In this document: in pieces, positions 51,868 through 63,332 of the stretch
How the letters are laid out: each line of letters starts with the position of its first letter
Position numbering within the stretch: position 1 is the first letter of the stretch
Assembly (NCBI GenBank): GCA_030374765.1
Contig: JARGXX010000006.1
Span: 558,001-622,000 of the forward strand
Direction of reading: 5' to 3'
DNA length: 64,000 nucleotides
Origin: Agarophyton chilense
Lineage: Eukaryota; Rhodophyta; Florideophyceae; Gracilariales; Gracilariaceae
Position numbers and translations under genes: made by a program
The notes under the pieces: generated by a model
The model's database searches: none
What the model saw: the letters and a program-made list of their open reading frames with translations, nothing else
What the model was told of the DNA's origin: nothing

Positions 51868-53683
51868 CAGGCGGCGGGAAGGCTCCGAGATGGACAGTTG
51901 CCATCGAGACAGAGTAATTCTTCTCGTGGGCGTTTAGCGAACGGGACTGGTACCCTACGGGGCGTCGTTCCCCATTGGGTGCAGTTTGAAACAGTGCAGA
52001 ACCTACTTGGTAGTCGCTGGCGTCCGTATCTACGGTGAAGGGCCTTCCAGGCTTGGGCAACGAGAGGATCGGGGCGGAGACGACAGAATCCTTAAGAGAG
52101 TTGAAATATTCCGTTTGAACGGGGGTTAAGGGGTTCATTTTTGGTGGTTGGCCTTTCCGCAAAAGCGGGTTTAACGGTGCAGCCTTGTCCGCAAAGTGCG
52201 GGATGAGTCGTCGGTAGACGTTCGCGAGTCCCGGAAAGGAACGAAGCTCGGTTTGCGTCCGCGGTTCTTTAGCCTCTTTGAGTGACTTAACACGAGTCTC
52301 CTCGATTGTAGCACGTCGTGGACGGATAACATGGCCGAGATACTTCACGGTGTCCGTGAAGAAGTCACGTTTCTTCAACTTAAGAGTGACACCCGCATCT
52401 CGAAGCGTGGTCATGATATCCCTCACATGAGTGAGATGTTTGTCCAGATTATCTGAGAAGACGACTATGTCATCCAGGTAGACCGGGCAGGTACGCCATT
52501 TGAAGCGGGCCAATAGGATGTCGATGGCTCGCTGGAAAGTAGCGGGGGCGTTGGTAAGACCAAAAGGCATCCGTTTGAAACGGTAGAGACCGGAGTGACA
52601 CGCGAAAGCGGTTTTATCCTGGTCTCGTTTCCTTACCGGAACTTGCCAGTATCCCCAATTGGCGTCCAGGGTTGTAAAGACGGTGGCGGTTCCCAGCGAG
52701 TCAATGTACTCGTCCATTCTTGGGATTGGATACACGTCCATGACGGTGACGGCATTCAACCGACGGTAGTCGACGCAAAACCTCCGGGAACCATCCTGCT
52801 TTGGAGCCAGTACTACTGGAGAAGCCCACGGCGACTGAGCCGGTTCAATGACTCCTGCTCGAAGCATTTCATCCACTTGTGCCTTTTCCTCAGCACGTGC
52901 GGCGGATCCGGCACGGTATGGGTGCTGAGAGATGGGTCGGGTGTCCGGTAGCAAATCAATCCGGTGTTCCGTAGTGGCAATCTCACCAAGGGAGCCGTCC
53001 CACATAGTGGTGAAGTCCTTCAAAAGTTCTCGCAATCGATGGCGGTATGACTCCGGGACGTGGCTGAGATCCAGGTCCTCGAGTTCTTGAACTGGATCGG
53101 GGCGGTCAACACTCGTTGAAACGGGCTGCGTCCCTGATGTTACAGGTTGAACCCAGGGTACCGGCGATGAAACGGGTTCCGGGCTGTCCCTTTTCTCAGA
53201 GTGAACGAGTCCGAGAACGTCAGCTGCGGTCAGCTGTGTCGGCACCATAGCGATGGGGTGCGGCATGACGGACCCTATCACTTGGTTCTTCACCAGATAC
53301 TGGGGTACAGTCCCTAGATTGGCGATCAGCACTTGAAACTGTTGGTTTGGCTCCACATGGACGATTCCATTCGCAATTGAGAGGCTGTGCTTGTCATACA
53401 GTGACGACAATGGTTGCAAGACCCGGAGTCGGTGTTGACGGGAGATTACTTTCACCATCATTTGGGACTCAGTCGGGACGCACAACGACGCTGCGACGCG
53501 GAGCTTATTAGATTCACGGTTATCCGGTCCAGTTTCCTGTGCTGCCGGTAGCGGGACATGCTTCTTCGTGGCACGCCTAAGCGGACGACGAACGATCGGA
53601 GTGGACGATCCATTCTCCATCTTGACACCCCGTTGGCGGGGGAAGATGGCTTCGACGAAGCGGTCCCAAAAGTCCCAACCCAA
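51836..53683 (-). pseudogene. Protease tail, reverse transcriptase and truncated RNase H of element C
   Basis: Reverse transcriptase is complete: HRIDLLPDTRPISQHPYRAG, RFCVDYRRLNAVTVMDVYPI, FGLTNAPATFQRAID, catalytic VYLDDIVVFSDN. RNase H keeps FTVDTDASDYQVGSALFQ (first D) but is cut after NYSVS: about 38 residues holding the catalytic E and the YTDHA aspartate are deleted near 51905, shifting the frame into the integrase frame. The upstream protease joins by a frameshift near 53680-53580. Confidence 0.85.
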
Positions 53684-54166
53684 GATGACTGGGGCGGCTA
53701 ATTTCCGACATACCGAAGTCTAGTTTCACCACGCGAGCGCCAACGCGGACTGCCAGTTCTATGAACCCCACCGTATCCAACGGTTTGTTGTTCGCGTCAG
53801 CGACCTTCGGGACGTGGTCGCGGCGGATCCTAGACTGCAAAGCAGGCGGTACCACTTCCTCCACGACAAAGTTCGGACCGGAACTGGTGTCTAAGACGGT
53901 AAAGTGTCGCACCACAAACTGGGGTGAAAGGCCAAGGTCAGCATAGACCTTGTAATTTCTCTTGGCCATCACCAAAACTCTATCCGGGAACCGGTTATGG
54001 AAAACAAGTTTCCACGGACGACGCAGAACACTAAAGTGTTCCGATTTCACTTCATTGACGGCCTCTTTCCTTGAAAGGATTTTGACCGGGGAGCGAGGCT
54101 TGGACGCCTCGGGCGCCGTCGACCTCGACTCTGAGGGCGCCCCTCCTTGAGAGGAAACTCCCACAT
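53577..54166 (-). pseudogene. Protease of element C with altered active site
   Basis: In the -1 frame relative to gag (GVSSQGGAPSESRSTAPE). SVLRRPWKLVFHNRFPDR precedes VLDTSSGPNFVVEE, where the catalytic D-T-G of A and B reads D-T-S. DANNKPLDTVGFIELAVRVG follows; then a frameshift. Likely inactive. Confidence 0.75.
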
Positions 54167-56225
54167 TTAGTGTTTCTGGGCCTGCTCCGCCGTAGTCGGC
54201 TGCTCAGGACGTTGAGCTGGCAACGCCGGGGCATCCGGTCCAGAAGGTACCGCAGAAGCGGTGGGGTGACCGACCACATCGGTGACACGGGATTCCGGTG
54301 CAGGTACCACCCGAGCTCGGGGAAGCGACACGTGACGTGGAACATCCGTTCGAGCACGGATATACGATGCTATTGGAACAGCTGCTTTGTCCTCCGGGGA
54401 TAGGGCCTCGTAATGGACTACGACTTGTGCCCATTCTCGGAGAGACAACACACATTGTGGAGAAGAATGGCCTGGTTTGTAGCAGAAATGACAAATCAGA
54501 CCAGAAGCCGGTGTTGGGTGGCGAGGATCAGCGAACTTCACCGCGGGGCGGGTATCTCTCCAACCAGGACGCGAAAAGCGGACATTACCACTCTCGTGTG
54601 GGACGCGTGGCGCACGAACGCGGCCATTATCCGCATAGAGTAGCGTGTCATCCTCAATCACGTATAGTGACTCGTCCAAGGCTGAGGGTAACTCCGTTGT
54701 CGGGATGGAATGAACGTCGATATGGGCTAGCTGCACGTTATCATAATCCCTTCGAGAGGCCTGTTCGTCGATCATCGAAGCTGACGGGACCCGGTTGTAA
54801 CATCAACGCTTTTGCGGACCTAACCCTGGATCCAGGAGTGCGTGCGCGCGGGGCTTCACCTTCTGCGCGAGCGAACTGCACTACTTCCAAATACGTGGCT
54901 TTAGGTCTATCTTCTCGACGTCGCGCAACAAGAGTCCAGATCGCCGGGTCCAAACCATCGAAAAACATGGTACAACGCTCTTCAGCGGGGTAAACATTGC
55001 CACAGCGGTGGAAGGCCTTGTTAAGGCGCGACGAATAATCGGTTTCCGACTCGCCTGGCCGTTGGCGAGTGTCCCTCAGGGCCTGTATAGCCTGTTGAAT
55101 GGCGTAGTTAGTAGCATACGACCTCAGGAGGTACTGAACTGCTTCGGGCCAGCAGGTTACCCCTCTTTCGGACGCGCGTGATGAACCTCTGACAGAGTGA
55201 TACTGTTCTTCTGCAAGCCCACGTAAGAAGTACGGTAAGGCAATTTAGGCCTGTCCCTCGTTCATTCCAAGGATGTCAGCTTCCGCGACAAAGCGTGCCA
55301 AGAAATCCAAAACCAATATTGGGTCTTCTCCAGTAAACAACTGGTTGCGAAGTGAGAGCTGCATTCGCTTAATGCAGTCCTTCACTCTTCCCGTACCACG
55401 GGGTGTACGATCCAAAGAGGAGTCCTCCAAACGGTAGTACCGGTATCATAAGAGCTTCTTAGAGAGCGAATTGGTCGGTTGCAGCTCCTTCAAACCTGTG
55501 TGCTTCCTTCCCTTCGTGCGGGCACGGATCACACCATGGGTGGCTGTTGACCGCTTAGAGCGTGAGAAACGCTCACGGCGAGCTACTTCCACCGATGAAT
55601 CGGAAGAGTCGGACTCCGAGGATGAGGAGTCTGACGGTTCGGGATCCGTTTTCCTTCGCTTCTTTCGAGCCTGTCGGTTCTCTTCCTTTCTTCCCTTGTG
55701 GGATACTGCAACCGGCTCGGCCGGATCATTCCCCGACATTAGGGTTTGTTCCAACGTCTCGAGACGGCTTCGGACGCGCGAGAACTTGTCCGCAACGTCC
55801 TTGACAAAGGCCGAGGGTCCACCAAGGGACTCTAGACTCGAGTTCACATCCGCACGGAGGACACGGAGGTCCTCAGAAAAATCCTGCGTAGCAGTGTCAT
55901 CCACCTTCTTGCGAAGAGAATCAAACTCCTCTGCAAGGATGACTTGAGCTTCCCGCATAGAGCGGGATTGCTCTTCCACAGCTGCAAAGCTGGGATGGAG
56001 AGTGACATCCCTAGCAGGGGAGAGCATCTGGGCGGCGGCAGACGACGGTCCTGCTCCACTTGCTGGGGGTGTGGACTCAGAGACAGGAGGTCTCGAGGTC
56101 CTTCCACCTGGCACGCCAGTCGATCCACCGGTATGAGACCGTGAATAGACCAGGATACGGGATGGTTGCGATGGTTCCGTTGCACCGGTTTGACTCCGCG
56201 TCCTCCGACGGTCTTTGGACGACAT
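54167..56225 (-). pseudogene. gag of element C
   Basis: ATG 56225 (MSSKDRRRTRSQTG). Same frame with TGA at 55446 and TAA at 55245; a frameshift near 54760 leads to the last part (54167-54775). Coiled-coil region EEFDSLRKKVDD and ADKFSRVRSRLETLEQTL, a Ser/Asp tract, capsid IKRMQLSLRNQLFTGEDPIL, CWPEAVQYLLRSYAT, zinc knuckle CHFCYKPGHSSPQC. The end QAQKH overlaps the opening of the -1 pol frame. Confidence 0.83.
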
Positions 56226-56369
56226 AATATCAGAATCCGTTACACGTGAGTATCCAAACCCGATCGGCTAGTAGGGCCAAAAAACTTCTTCAAAGAGGGC
56301 AAATGAAATCAACCTAAATTTGTGAGTCCTCTTTCCGAATAATCGTGACTGAGTGTGCCCGACTCAAAC

Positions 56370-56387
56370 TTCTAAGCCGGGAGACCA
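56370..56387 (-). other. Primer-binding site of element C
   Basis: Minus strand TGGTCTCCCGGCTTAGAA, one base different from A and B, three bases inside the 5' LTR. Confidence 0.7.
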
Positions 56388-56390
56388 GTT

Positions 56391-57282
56391 CGTAGGACAA
56401 CGCTTGGCGCGGAGACACCACGAAGATGTTCGGGATCTTCCTGTCTTGAGAGACACGCCTCAGGCGGAGGAGATGAGTCCAAGCGGAGCACAGAAACAGA
56501 GCCACTCTATAAAGGCACGACGGAGTCGGGTGTAAGACCGAGGCCAATCCGGCGGGATATACCTAGAGTGTTTAGATGAGCACGGCACAGTCCGGGGTGT
56601 GACCAATCCTAGGCGGAGCGGTATCACGGAGATTGTCGTAATAGAAGCGAGGAAACACTCGTATGAGGGGGAATACAAGCGGGGTGAGTGAGGCGGTCAC
56701 TCACGAGAGCCAATAAGGAAAACAAGAGGAAAACGGGGGCGAAACCCTATACAGGGGCGAGACTACGACAAGTGTCAGCGATTAAACATGAACCCACGGT
56801 GGTGGTAGCACTCTGGTCGACCGAGGGGTGGATGAACTAACGTACGACGGGCGCTCCCGCAGTGTGCGGTGAAGACGCGCCGAAGGCGAAGAGTTCAGAG
56901 CCAAGACTCCCTCCTTGGGATCTCTCAAGAGGGTGTTTACTGGGGAGCAGTGCTCAACCTCCTAAGTAGTGTGGCGCACGGCCCCTGACAGTGGGCGCGC
57001 GCCCGAAAAATAGACACTAAATAGCGATACTGTAGCTAAATAATTACTAAAAATCACTAAATAATTCTAACCATTAGGTAGAATCCGGGCCACGTGTGCC
57101 ACGCCTCGCACTCGAGCGTCGGAATCCGTGCAGTCCACGTGTTCCAACAGTGTGTACTTCCGGTCCTAACCGGCCGTCGGCACTCAATAGCGGTATAGCT
57201 TGTCATAGACACAAGCTAGTCCTCAAGCGAGCGAAATCTCTAAGTCCTGGGAAGAAACCCCCTTGAAGGGCATTGTCCTTCA
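56391..57282 (-). repeat. 5' LTR of element C
   Basis: 892 bp, CGTAGGACAACGC (T to C at the first base) to GTCCTTCA. CACGTG boxes at 57091-57096 and 57136-57141. Confidence 0.9.
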
Positions 57283-58257
57283 AATATGGCTTAGTGGTAT
57301 TCACCGCCAAACAAGGCTATGTCATCGACACGAGGCAAAAACCACCTGCGATACTAGCAACGGCACCTTGGCGCCACAATCTATACACCGTGAATGCCAA
57401 ACACATAAACAAGGCTCCAGCGAGCACGGCTCGAGCGATTCCCTTGACCAGAACCAAGCAAAATAGCGCACATCTCATTACCGAACACGTTATCCACAAA
57501 CACAAACCACCACGACCTACAACACATACAGCAGCTTCTGAACTACCCCCCACCGCCTACACAGGGTAAAGCGCCAAAGATCGACTCCAAGTCGCTAAGA
57601 ACACTATCCAATCTCGCCCTACCAAGAGGACAATCCAACATACAACTGACCATGCAGGACTGGCACATCCGCCTAAACCATGCCAATCCACGAAAACTAG
57701 CGCACAGAGCCAACCGCCGTCTCGTCCCCAACACGCCCACCAATTTACCTACCGACACCAGACTCACATGCAGCGCGTGTGCACGTGCCAGATGCCAACC
57801 AGCACCTCATCCCCGCAAGCAACATCAGTACCCCACAGGCGCCTACGTAAGATCTGACACCTGTGGACCCATAAAACCCACCTCAACTCATGGTAACAAT
57901 CACATGCTATTCATCATTTGCGCTACCAGCAAGTTTGTCATAGCCCTTTTCCTCCAGAATCGCAAAGACATACCACAGCACATAGATGACAAACTACCAC
58001 ACATTCGCTCCCACATGGGACACCCGCTACGCGACTTTCGCAGTGACAACGCCAAAGAGTATATCTCCGACAAGATGTACGCCATATACAACAAACACCA
58101 CATACGATACCATTTCAGGACGCCCCATCAGTCGCAGGAAAACGGCATCGCAGAACGCCTAAACCGAACCATAATGGACTCTGTCCGCGCGTTACTAACC
58201 ACAGCAGGCCTAGATGACTCTCATTGGGAGGATGCAGCCAGAGACACCATATTCTAG
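57283..58257 (+). pseudogene. Protease tail and integrase of copia E
   Basis: 57288 resumes as GLVVFTAKQGYVIDTRQK. After a frame change integrase reads QDWHIRLNHANPRKLAHRAN and CSACARARC (HHCC), YVRSDTCGPIKP (D), FRSDNAKEYISD (D), PHQSQENGIAERLNRT (E). Triad intact. Ends with TAG at 58255. Confidence 0.82.
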
Positions 58258-58832
58258 TACAACCTCATGCATCACGCAACCACAGACGACTCCCCATATC
58301 ACAGGTGGTATCAAACTACACCCAAGCTAAAACGCATTTTCACCTTCGGACAACTGGGTACTGTTCCAGTGTACGCCCCCAAAAAGAAACTGCAACGGCA
58401 AGCAGATCCAGTTCGATACATGTACGCAACTTCATTGGAACATATCGTCATCCCCAATCTTCGCAGCACCACCTACCTTCCAATTCGATCAGAAGATTTC
58501 CACCAATACAGCGTCAACACAAACCCGGCCAACACAACCACCAAAGCATTCAAAACGAGATCTCCATACCCGCACCATATCCCCAACGAAATCAACATCA
58601 ACACACCTTCACCGGTTACCATTCAACAAGCTCGCAATTATCCCGATGCAAACGACAGGAAAGAAGCGCATGATCAAGAACTCGACAACATCGACGCCCA
58701 TAACAGTATCCAATGGCTCCCAAAGGACTTCAAACCTCCCCCAGAAGCCATCATACCCCTCATGATACTGTACCGATATAAAAGATCAGCGGAAGGAACC
58801 ATCGTGCAACGCAAGGCAAGGTGCAACCTCCG
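58258..58832 (+). pseudogene. Integrase C-terminus and start of reverse transcriptase of copia E
   Basis: Same frame as the integrase after TAG 58255: RIFTFGQLGTVPVYAPKKKL, then DRKEAHDQELDNIDAHNSIQ and MILYRYKRSAEGTIVQRKAR, the N-terminal copia reverse transcriptase. CNLR is cut by element D; GDLVKPGIHFDP continues at 63333. Confidence 0.8.
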
Positions 58833-58930
58833 TGACAGACCGTACACGTTGCCTCCAGACCAAGGAATAGATAGTCCACCAGACGCCGACGTCGACCCAA
58901 GTAAAGAGAGACATCTTGTGCACTCCGTCA
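58833..58930 (+). repeat. 5' LTR of copia D
   Basis: 98 bp, TGACAGACCGTACACG to CACTCCGTCA. Very short for an element with full coding capacity. Confidence 0.9.
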
Positions 58931-58942
58931 GGTTATGGGCCC
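58931..58942 (+). other. Primer-binding site of copia D, initiator tRNA-Met half-molecule type
   Basis: GGTTATGGGCCC immediately follows the 5' LTR; its complement GGGCCCATAACC is the anticodon arm of initiator tRNA-Met. The copia of Drosophila has the same core. Confidence 0.75.
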
Positions 58943-59100
58943 TCACTCACAAATCGATCCCACATCCGCACGATCCCGCCGACTCCGCCGCCGCCAAGAG
59001 CAAGCACCATTCGTCGACATAACAGCGGACCTCTTAAGACTCGTCTACCAAGAACAAAAGTATACCTTACAAGCAGATAACACCACACACTATCACACCA

Positions 59101-60229
59101 TGGCGAACGACTCCAAATCCGAAATCCCACAACTCGAAAAAGCAAACTACGGACCTTGGCTCGTAGCGCTACGCGCCTACGACGCAACGAGTGCCTAGAT
59201 CATCTCACAAGAAACTTACCCAAACCACAGGCAGCCGCTGAACTCAAATCATTCAACAACAAGGAAGACCTGCTCGTCGGAAAAATACTATCCACGACTC
59301 CCACAGATATCTTAAACCTACTGATAACACCAGAAAGCGATCCATCACCACACGATCTCCTGCAGTACATAAAGAACAATCTTAACACGGCAAACCAAGA
59401 CAACCACAAATACCTCAAACAAGAAGCAGAAGACACCATCTTCGAATCCGGGATGGACATTACGGAGTATCTCGAGAAGCATCTAGATATCAGAGCTCGT
59501 ATGGTAGCCGCCAGATACCCGGGAATATCAGACCAAAGCCTCACAGTCTCTTTCATGATCGAGGGACTAAAACACAATCCAGACACCGCACAGATTGGCA
59601 TCACCTTCTTCTCAACAAAACCCAGCACCCCACAAGAATTCGCCAGCCAATTCAAAACGATACACAAATACGTACACACAGCATCCCGCACTTTCGGACT
59701 CTCTGCCCACGGCCTTACCGGGGACCACACACGTACTCCTACCCAACGCCAACGGACTCATACCACCCCGCGGTACAAAGAGCGCCACGCGAACCCGTGC
59801 CAGCACCACATCGCCCTCGGCGTGCGCTCTCCACGCCACACAGACACTGAATGCCGAGACCCCAACCACCCGCGTCACAGAAACGAACGCGCACCAGCCC
59901 GCGGCCGACGCCCCCAACCGCGCGCTCGGGCCCTATATGTCGTAAACAACGACGACGAAAACCCCCTGCAAGAATTGCAATACGCCTCAGAGGACTCTGA
60001 CAGCCACGGTAAGCTAATTTTGGATTCCGGAGCACACCCAACACATGTCCCAAGCCCTTCCGCATTACTACATTCCACACGCCAAACACTGCAAACGAAA
60101 ACTGCAACTAACCAGTCCGTGCCCTGTACGCACGCCGGCCAGACCACGATCCTCACCAGCGAGGGTAAAAACCTCACACTACCCGCCGTGTGCACACCTC
60201 GAGTCCCCGACACCCTTCTGTCTGTCTAA
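59101..60229 (+). pseudogene. gag and protease of copia D
   Basis: ATG 59101 (MANDSKSEIPQLEKANYGPW) is favoured by its match to the E start; a frameshift near 59190 leads to CLDHLTRNLPKPQAAAELKS. Capsid: KHLDIRARMVAARYPGISDQ. Zinc motif CQHHIALGVRSPRHTDTEC is C-x2-H-x9-H-x4-C. Protease: KLILDSGAHPTHVP (D-S-G) with the tail CTPRVPDTLLSV and TAA 60227. Confidence 0.82.
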
Positions 60230-61285
60230 GACATCTCAGTGCGGTCAGGCGCAGTAACCTTCGACCCCGTTAGAGCCTCCATCATTCAACTAAAGAAAGA
60301 CAGGCTCCCCAAAGTTATAGGCGTCGCCCCATGGAGCCCTATACACAACGCCTACATCCTCTCGCGATCACGAAAAACAGCAGTAGTTCGCACAAGCCGC
60401 ACAATCCCAATCTCGAAACGCTCTGCTCCCCCCAAAAAGCAAACGCATCTGCACACGAATCCAACCGCCAACGACCAACCCCACCCACGAACAAAACTTT
60501 CCACCAAGAACATCCACAGCCACCACGGCCCATCCTCCTACCGATCAGCGAGGCGTGAACCACTAATCCACAAAGACTATCCACCACCAGACCCGACCCA
60601 CCGACCATCGCCATCCCAACTTATATACCACGACTGGCACCTTCGGTTAAACCACGCGCCGATGCGCGCCATACAAGTCATGGAAAACAGGAAAATACTC
60701 CTTAACATGCCTGGAAACCTCCGAAACCACCCGCCGCCCCTAACCTGCACATCCTGCGCATACGGCAAACAAACATCACGCCCACATCACCTCACCTCAC
60801 ACCACTATGCCCTTGGCTACTACTTCAGCTCGGACACATGCGGACCGATCAACCCTCCCTCTCGCCACGGAAACCGACATTTCCTCAGCTTCATAGACAG
60901 CCACAGTAGATACCTCATCCTCTACTTCCTCAAATCACGCTCTGAAGTCCTTCCCTGCATCCGGGAACTCCTGACCATACTCCACACAAGCGACCCTCGT
61001 ACTCCCGCAATATACCGCACCGACAACGCCAAGGAATTCCTATCAAAGAAGGCATCTCAACTGTACCGCACATACGAAATAGAACATCGCACAAAGACCC
61101 CACATCAACCCCAAGAAAACTCCATCGCTGAACGGATCAACCAAACACTCATGCGCGCTGCCCGCGCGAACCTACATCACTACCAACTCCCCGACAACTA
61201 CTGGGAGGACGCCGTACGAGACGCAGCCTTCAAGTATAATATCATGTACCACCGCTCCATAGACAACTCCCCTGCAACCCTTTAG
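60230..61285 (+). pseudogene. Integrase of copia D
   Basis: Same frame as gag-protease after TAA. HDWHLRLNHAPMRAIQVM and CTSCAYGKQ form the zinc module; YYFSSDTCGPINPPSRHG (D), AIYRTDNAKEFLSKKA (D), PHQPQENSIAERINQT (E) form the core. TAG at 61283 interrupts between PATL and NNCQLNPSRIFSFGQL. Confidence 0.85.
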
Positions 61286-63232
61286 AACAACTGCCAGCTT
61301 AACCCCAGCCGCATCTTTTCCTTCGGCCAACTAGACCATACACCCATACAAAAAGCACAAAAACACAAACTCGAGCCCCGCGCCGACCCCGCTCGATATA
61401 TGTATAGCATCTCCGACACAATGATAGTCGTACAGAACCTCCGCACAAATCAAACACAAAAATTGAGAGTCGTCGACTTCATACCATACTACCCAGAATC
61501 CGAACCCACCGTCTCAAACCCCACAGTACGCAGGGCCCTCACAAAGAACCCCAACCCGCCAACCATAAGCCCTCTTACACGCGACCCAACTTCCAGAAAA
61601 GATGCGGGACGATTCCCCGACGCAGAGGCATGGTCTGCAGCACACAACACCGAAATTCGAAAATTGGACGACAACGGCACGATCAAATGGATACACAACT
61701 CCGATCTACCCACGACATCCAAACCCATACCACTCAAAATGACATACCGGTACAAATGGTCTGAGCACGGCCAAGTCCTAGAACGCAAGGCCAGATGCAC
61801 AGTGCGCGACGACCGCATGCTCCCGGGCATTCACTACGACCCTTCCAACGTCGCCACCCACATGGCCGAGAAGACATCTATTCGAGCCATCTTTGCGATA
61901 GCTGCACAAAACAAATGGCCTATCGAACACTTCGACATATCTTCGGCATACCTCTATGAGAATTGCGACACCTCCTTCGCGGTACACGTCCGACAGCCCC
62001 CGCTATTCGATGGTACCTTCGCTCATCCAGGTAAATATGGACGCCTCATCGGTAACCTCTATGGCACACCACCAGCTGCTTTCATCTACGCCAATGCCCT
62101 TCGAAACTACCTCAAGATCCACGGCTACGACACCACCTCAGCTGACCAAAACGCCATCTTCCACGAAAACCACCGGGGCAAACTCATATGCGCACTTAGT
62201 ATGGACGACTTTCTAGTCACGGCGACCGACACACATATCATCACCGACCTTTACACCAAACTGTCCAAGAAGTACAATATTAAGCGCCTGGGCCACCCCA
62301 CCAAATACCTGAACTGGATCGTCCATCGAACGGACAACGGAAACATACACATATCACAACCACACGTAATACAGGACATCCTTCAGACCAACAACATGAG
62401 CGCATGCAACACGAAACCAACCCCACTGCCAAACCAAAAAATGCTCCTCACAACACAAAACCGGCCACTCTCCTCACAGGACACATCCGAATACCGCCAC
62501 ACCTTAGGATCACTGCGCTATCTCGCCGATTCAACGCGGCCCTACATTACCTTTGCAACCAACTGCCTCGCCTGTGCCATGCAAAAACCCACTAGGAGCG
62601 ACTAGCAGAAATTAAAATGGCTCCTACGGTATCTAGCTGGTACCCGCAACCTCGGCATCCTATACACCAGCAACCAACCCACAAAACACCCACTCTGATC
62701 TTTCTCTGATGCAGACTACGCGAACGCAACAAACCGTCGCTCCTACAGCGGCTCTGTACACCTACTGTACGGATCCCCCATCTGCTGGTCTTCCAAGAAA
62801 CAATCTATCACCGCACTCAGCACGTGCGAAGCTGAGTATATCGCCGCTTCTTCTACGGTCCAAGTCACCAAGTGGCTTAGTCGCCTACTCCAGGACATCG
62901 GCATCGACCCAATAACACCATCTCCGCTTTTCATAGACAACTCCAGCACCCTCCAAATCATCGACAACACGGCTCCCACAAAACGACGCAAACTTATCGA
63001 TATCCGCCATCATCACATCGCCAACAACAGACAGCGAGGAGTTGTCACCTCAATACACGTCGAAAGCTTCCGAAACTCGGCCGACCCATTCAAAAAGCCG
63101 CTAAACCGCGTGGCACACCACAACCATCTCAAGCGACTGCACATGACCACGTCCGCCCCTCCATCAGCGCAGCAGCACCGGGAACTGACAGACCGTACAA
63201 GACCTCATGCTGCTGCGCCCAGCCAACACTGA
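61286..63232 (+). pseudogene. Reverse transcriptase and RNase H of copia D
   Basis: Same frame. Reverse transcriptase: MTYRYKWSEHGQVLERKARC, HFDISSAYLYENCDTSFAVH, catalytic LSMDDFLVTATD (M-D-D), KRLGHPTKYLNWIVHR. TAG at 62603 and TGA at 62696, then RNase H: SFSDADYANATNRRSYSG (D), ALSTCEAEYIAAS (E), LFIDNSSTLQIID (D), LIDIRHHHIAN (H). The final TGA (63230-63232) is made by the first three bases of the 3' LTR. Confidence 0.85.
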
Positions 63233-63327
63233 CAGACCGTACACGTTGCCTCCAGACCAAGGAATAGATAGTCCACCAGACGCCGACGTCGATCCAAGTA
63301 AAGAGAGACATCTTGTGCACTCCGTTA
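63230..63327 (+). repeat. 3' LTR of copia D
   Basis: 98 bp, TGACAGACCGTACACG to CACTCCGTTA (last CA changed to TA), followed by the target duplication CTCCG. A 14-bp copy of its start (TGACAGACCGTACA) lies at 63186-63199. Confidence 0.9.
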
Positions 63328-63332
63328 CTCCG

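Larger units (their letters stand above)
46236..57282 (-). mobile_element. Ty3/gypsy chromovirus element C, minus strand, with integrase
   Basis: An 11047-bp element inside copia E. LTRs of 909 bp (left) and 892 bp (right); target duplication GATAT (46231-46235) and AATAT (57283-57287), one mismatch. Minus strand: gag, protease, reverse transcriptase, damaged RNase H, integrase, chromodomain; plus strand: antisense frame. LTRs are more diverged than in A and B and differ by an indel, so it is older. Confidence 0.93.
58833..63327 (+). mobile_element. Copia element D, plus strand, with 98-bp LTRs
   Basis: A 4495-bp Ty1/copia element inside the reverse transcriptase of E. LTRs 58833-58930 and 63230-63327 differ at two positions. 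Target duplication CTCCG at 58828-58832 and 63328-63332. One gag frameshift and four in-frame stops, otherwise complete from gag to RNase H. Confidence 0.93.

Noticed and set aside
57263..57569. Separate small gene after element C
   Set aside because: It is the continuation of the copia E protease/linker frame, joining DLATRY at 46235.
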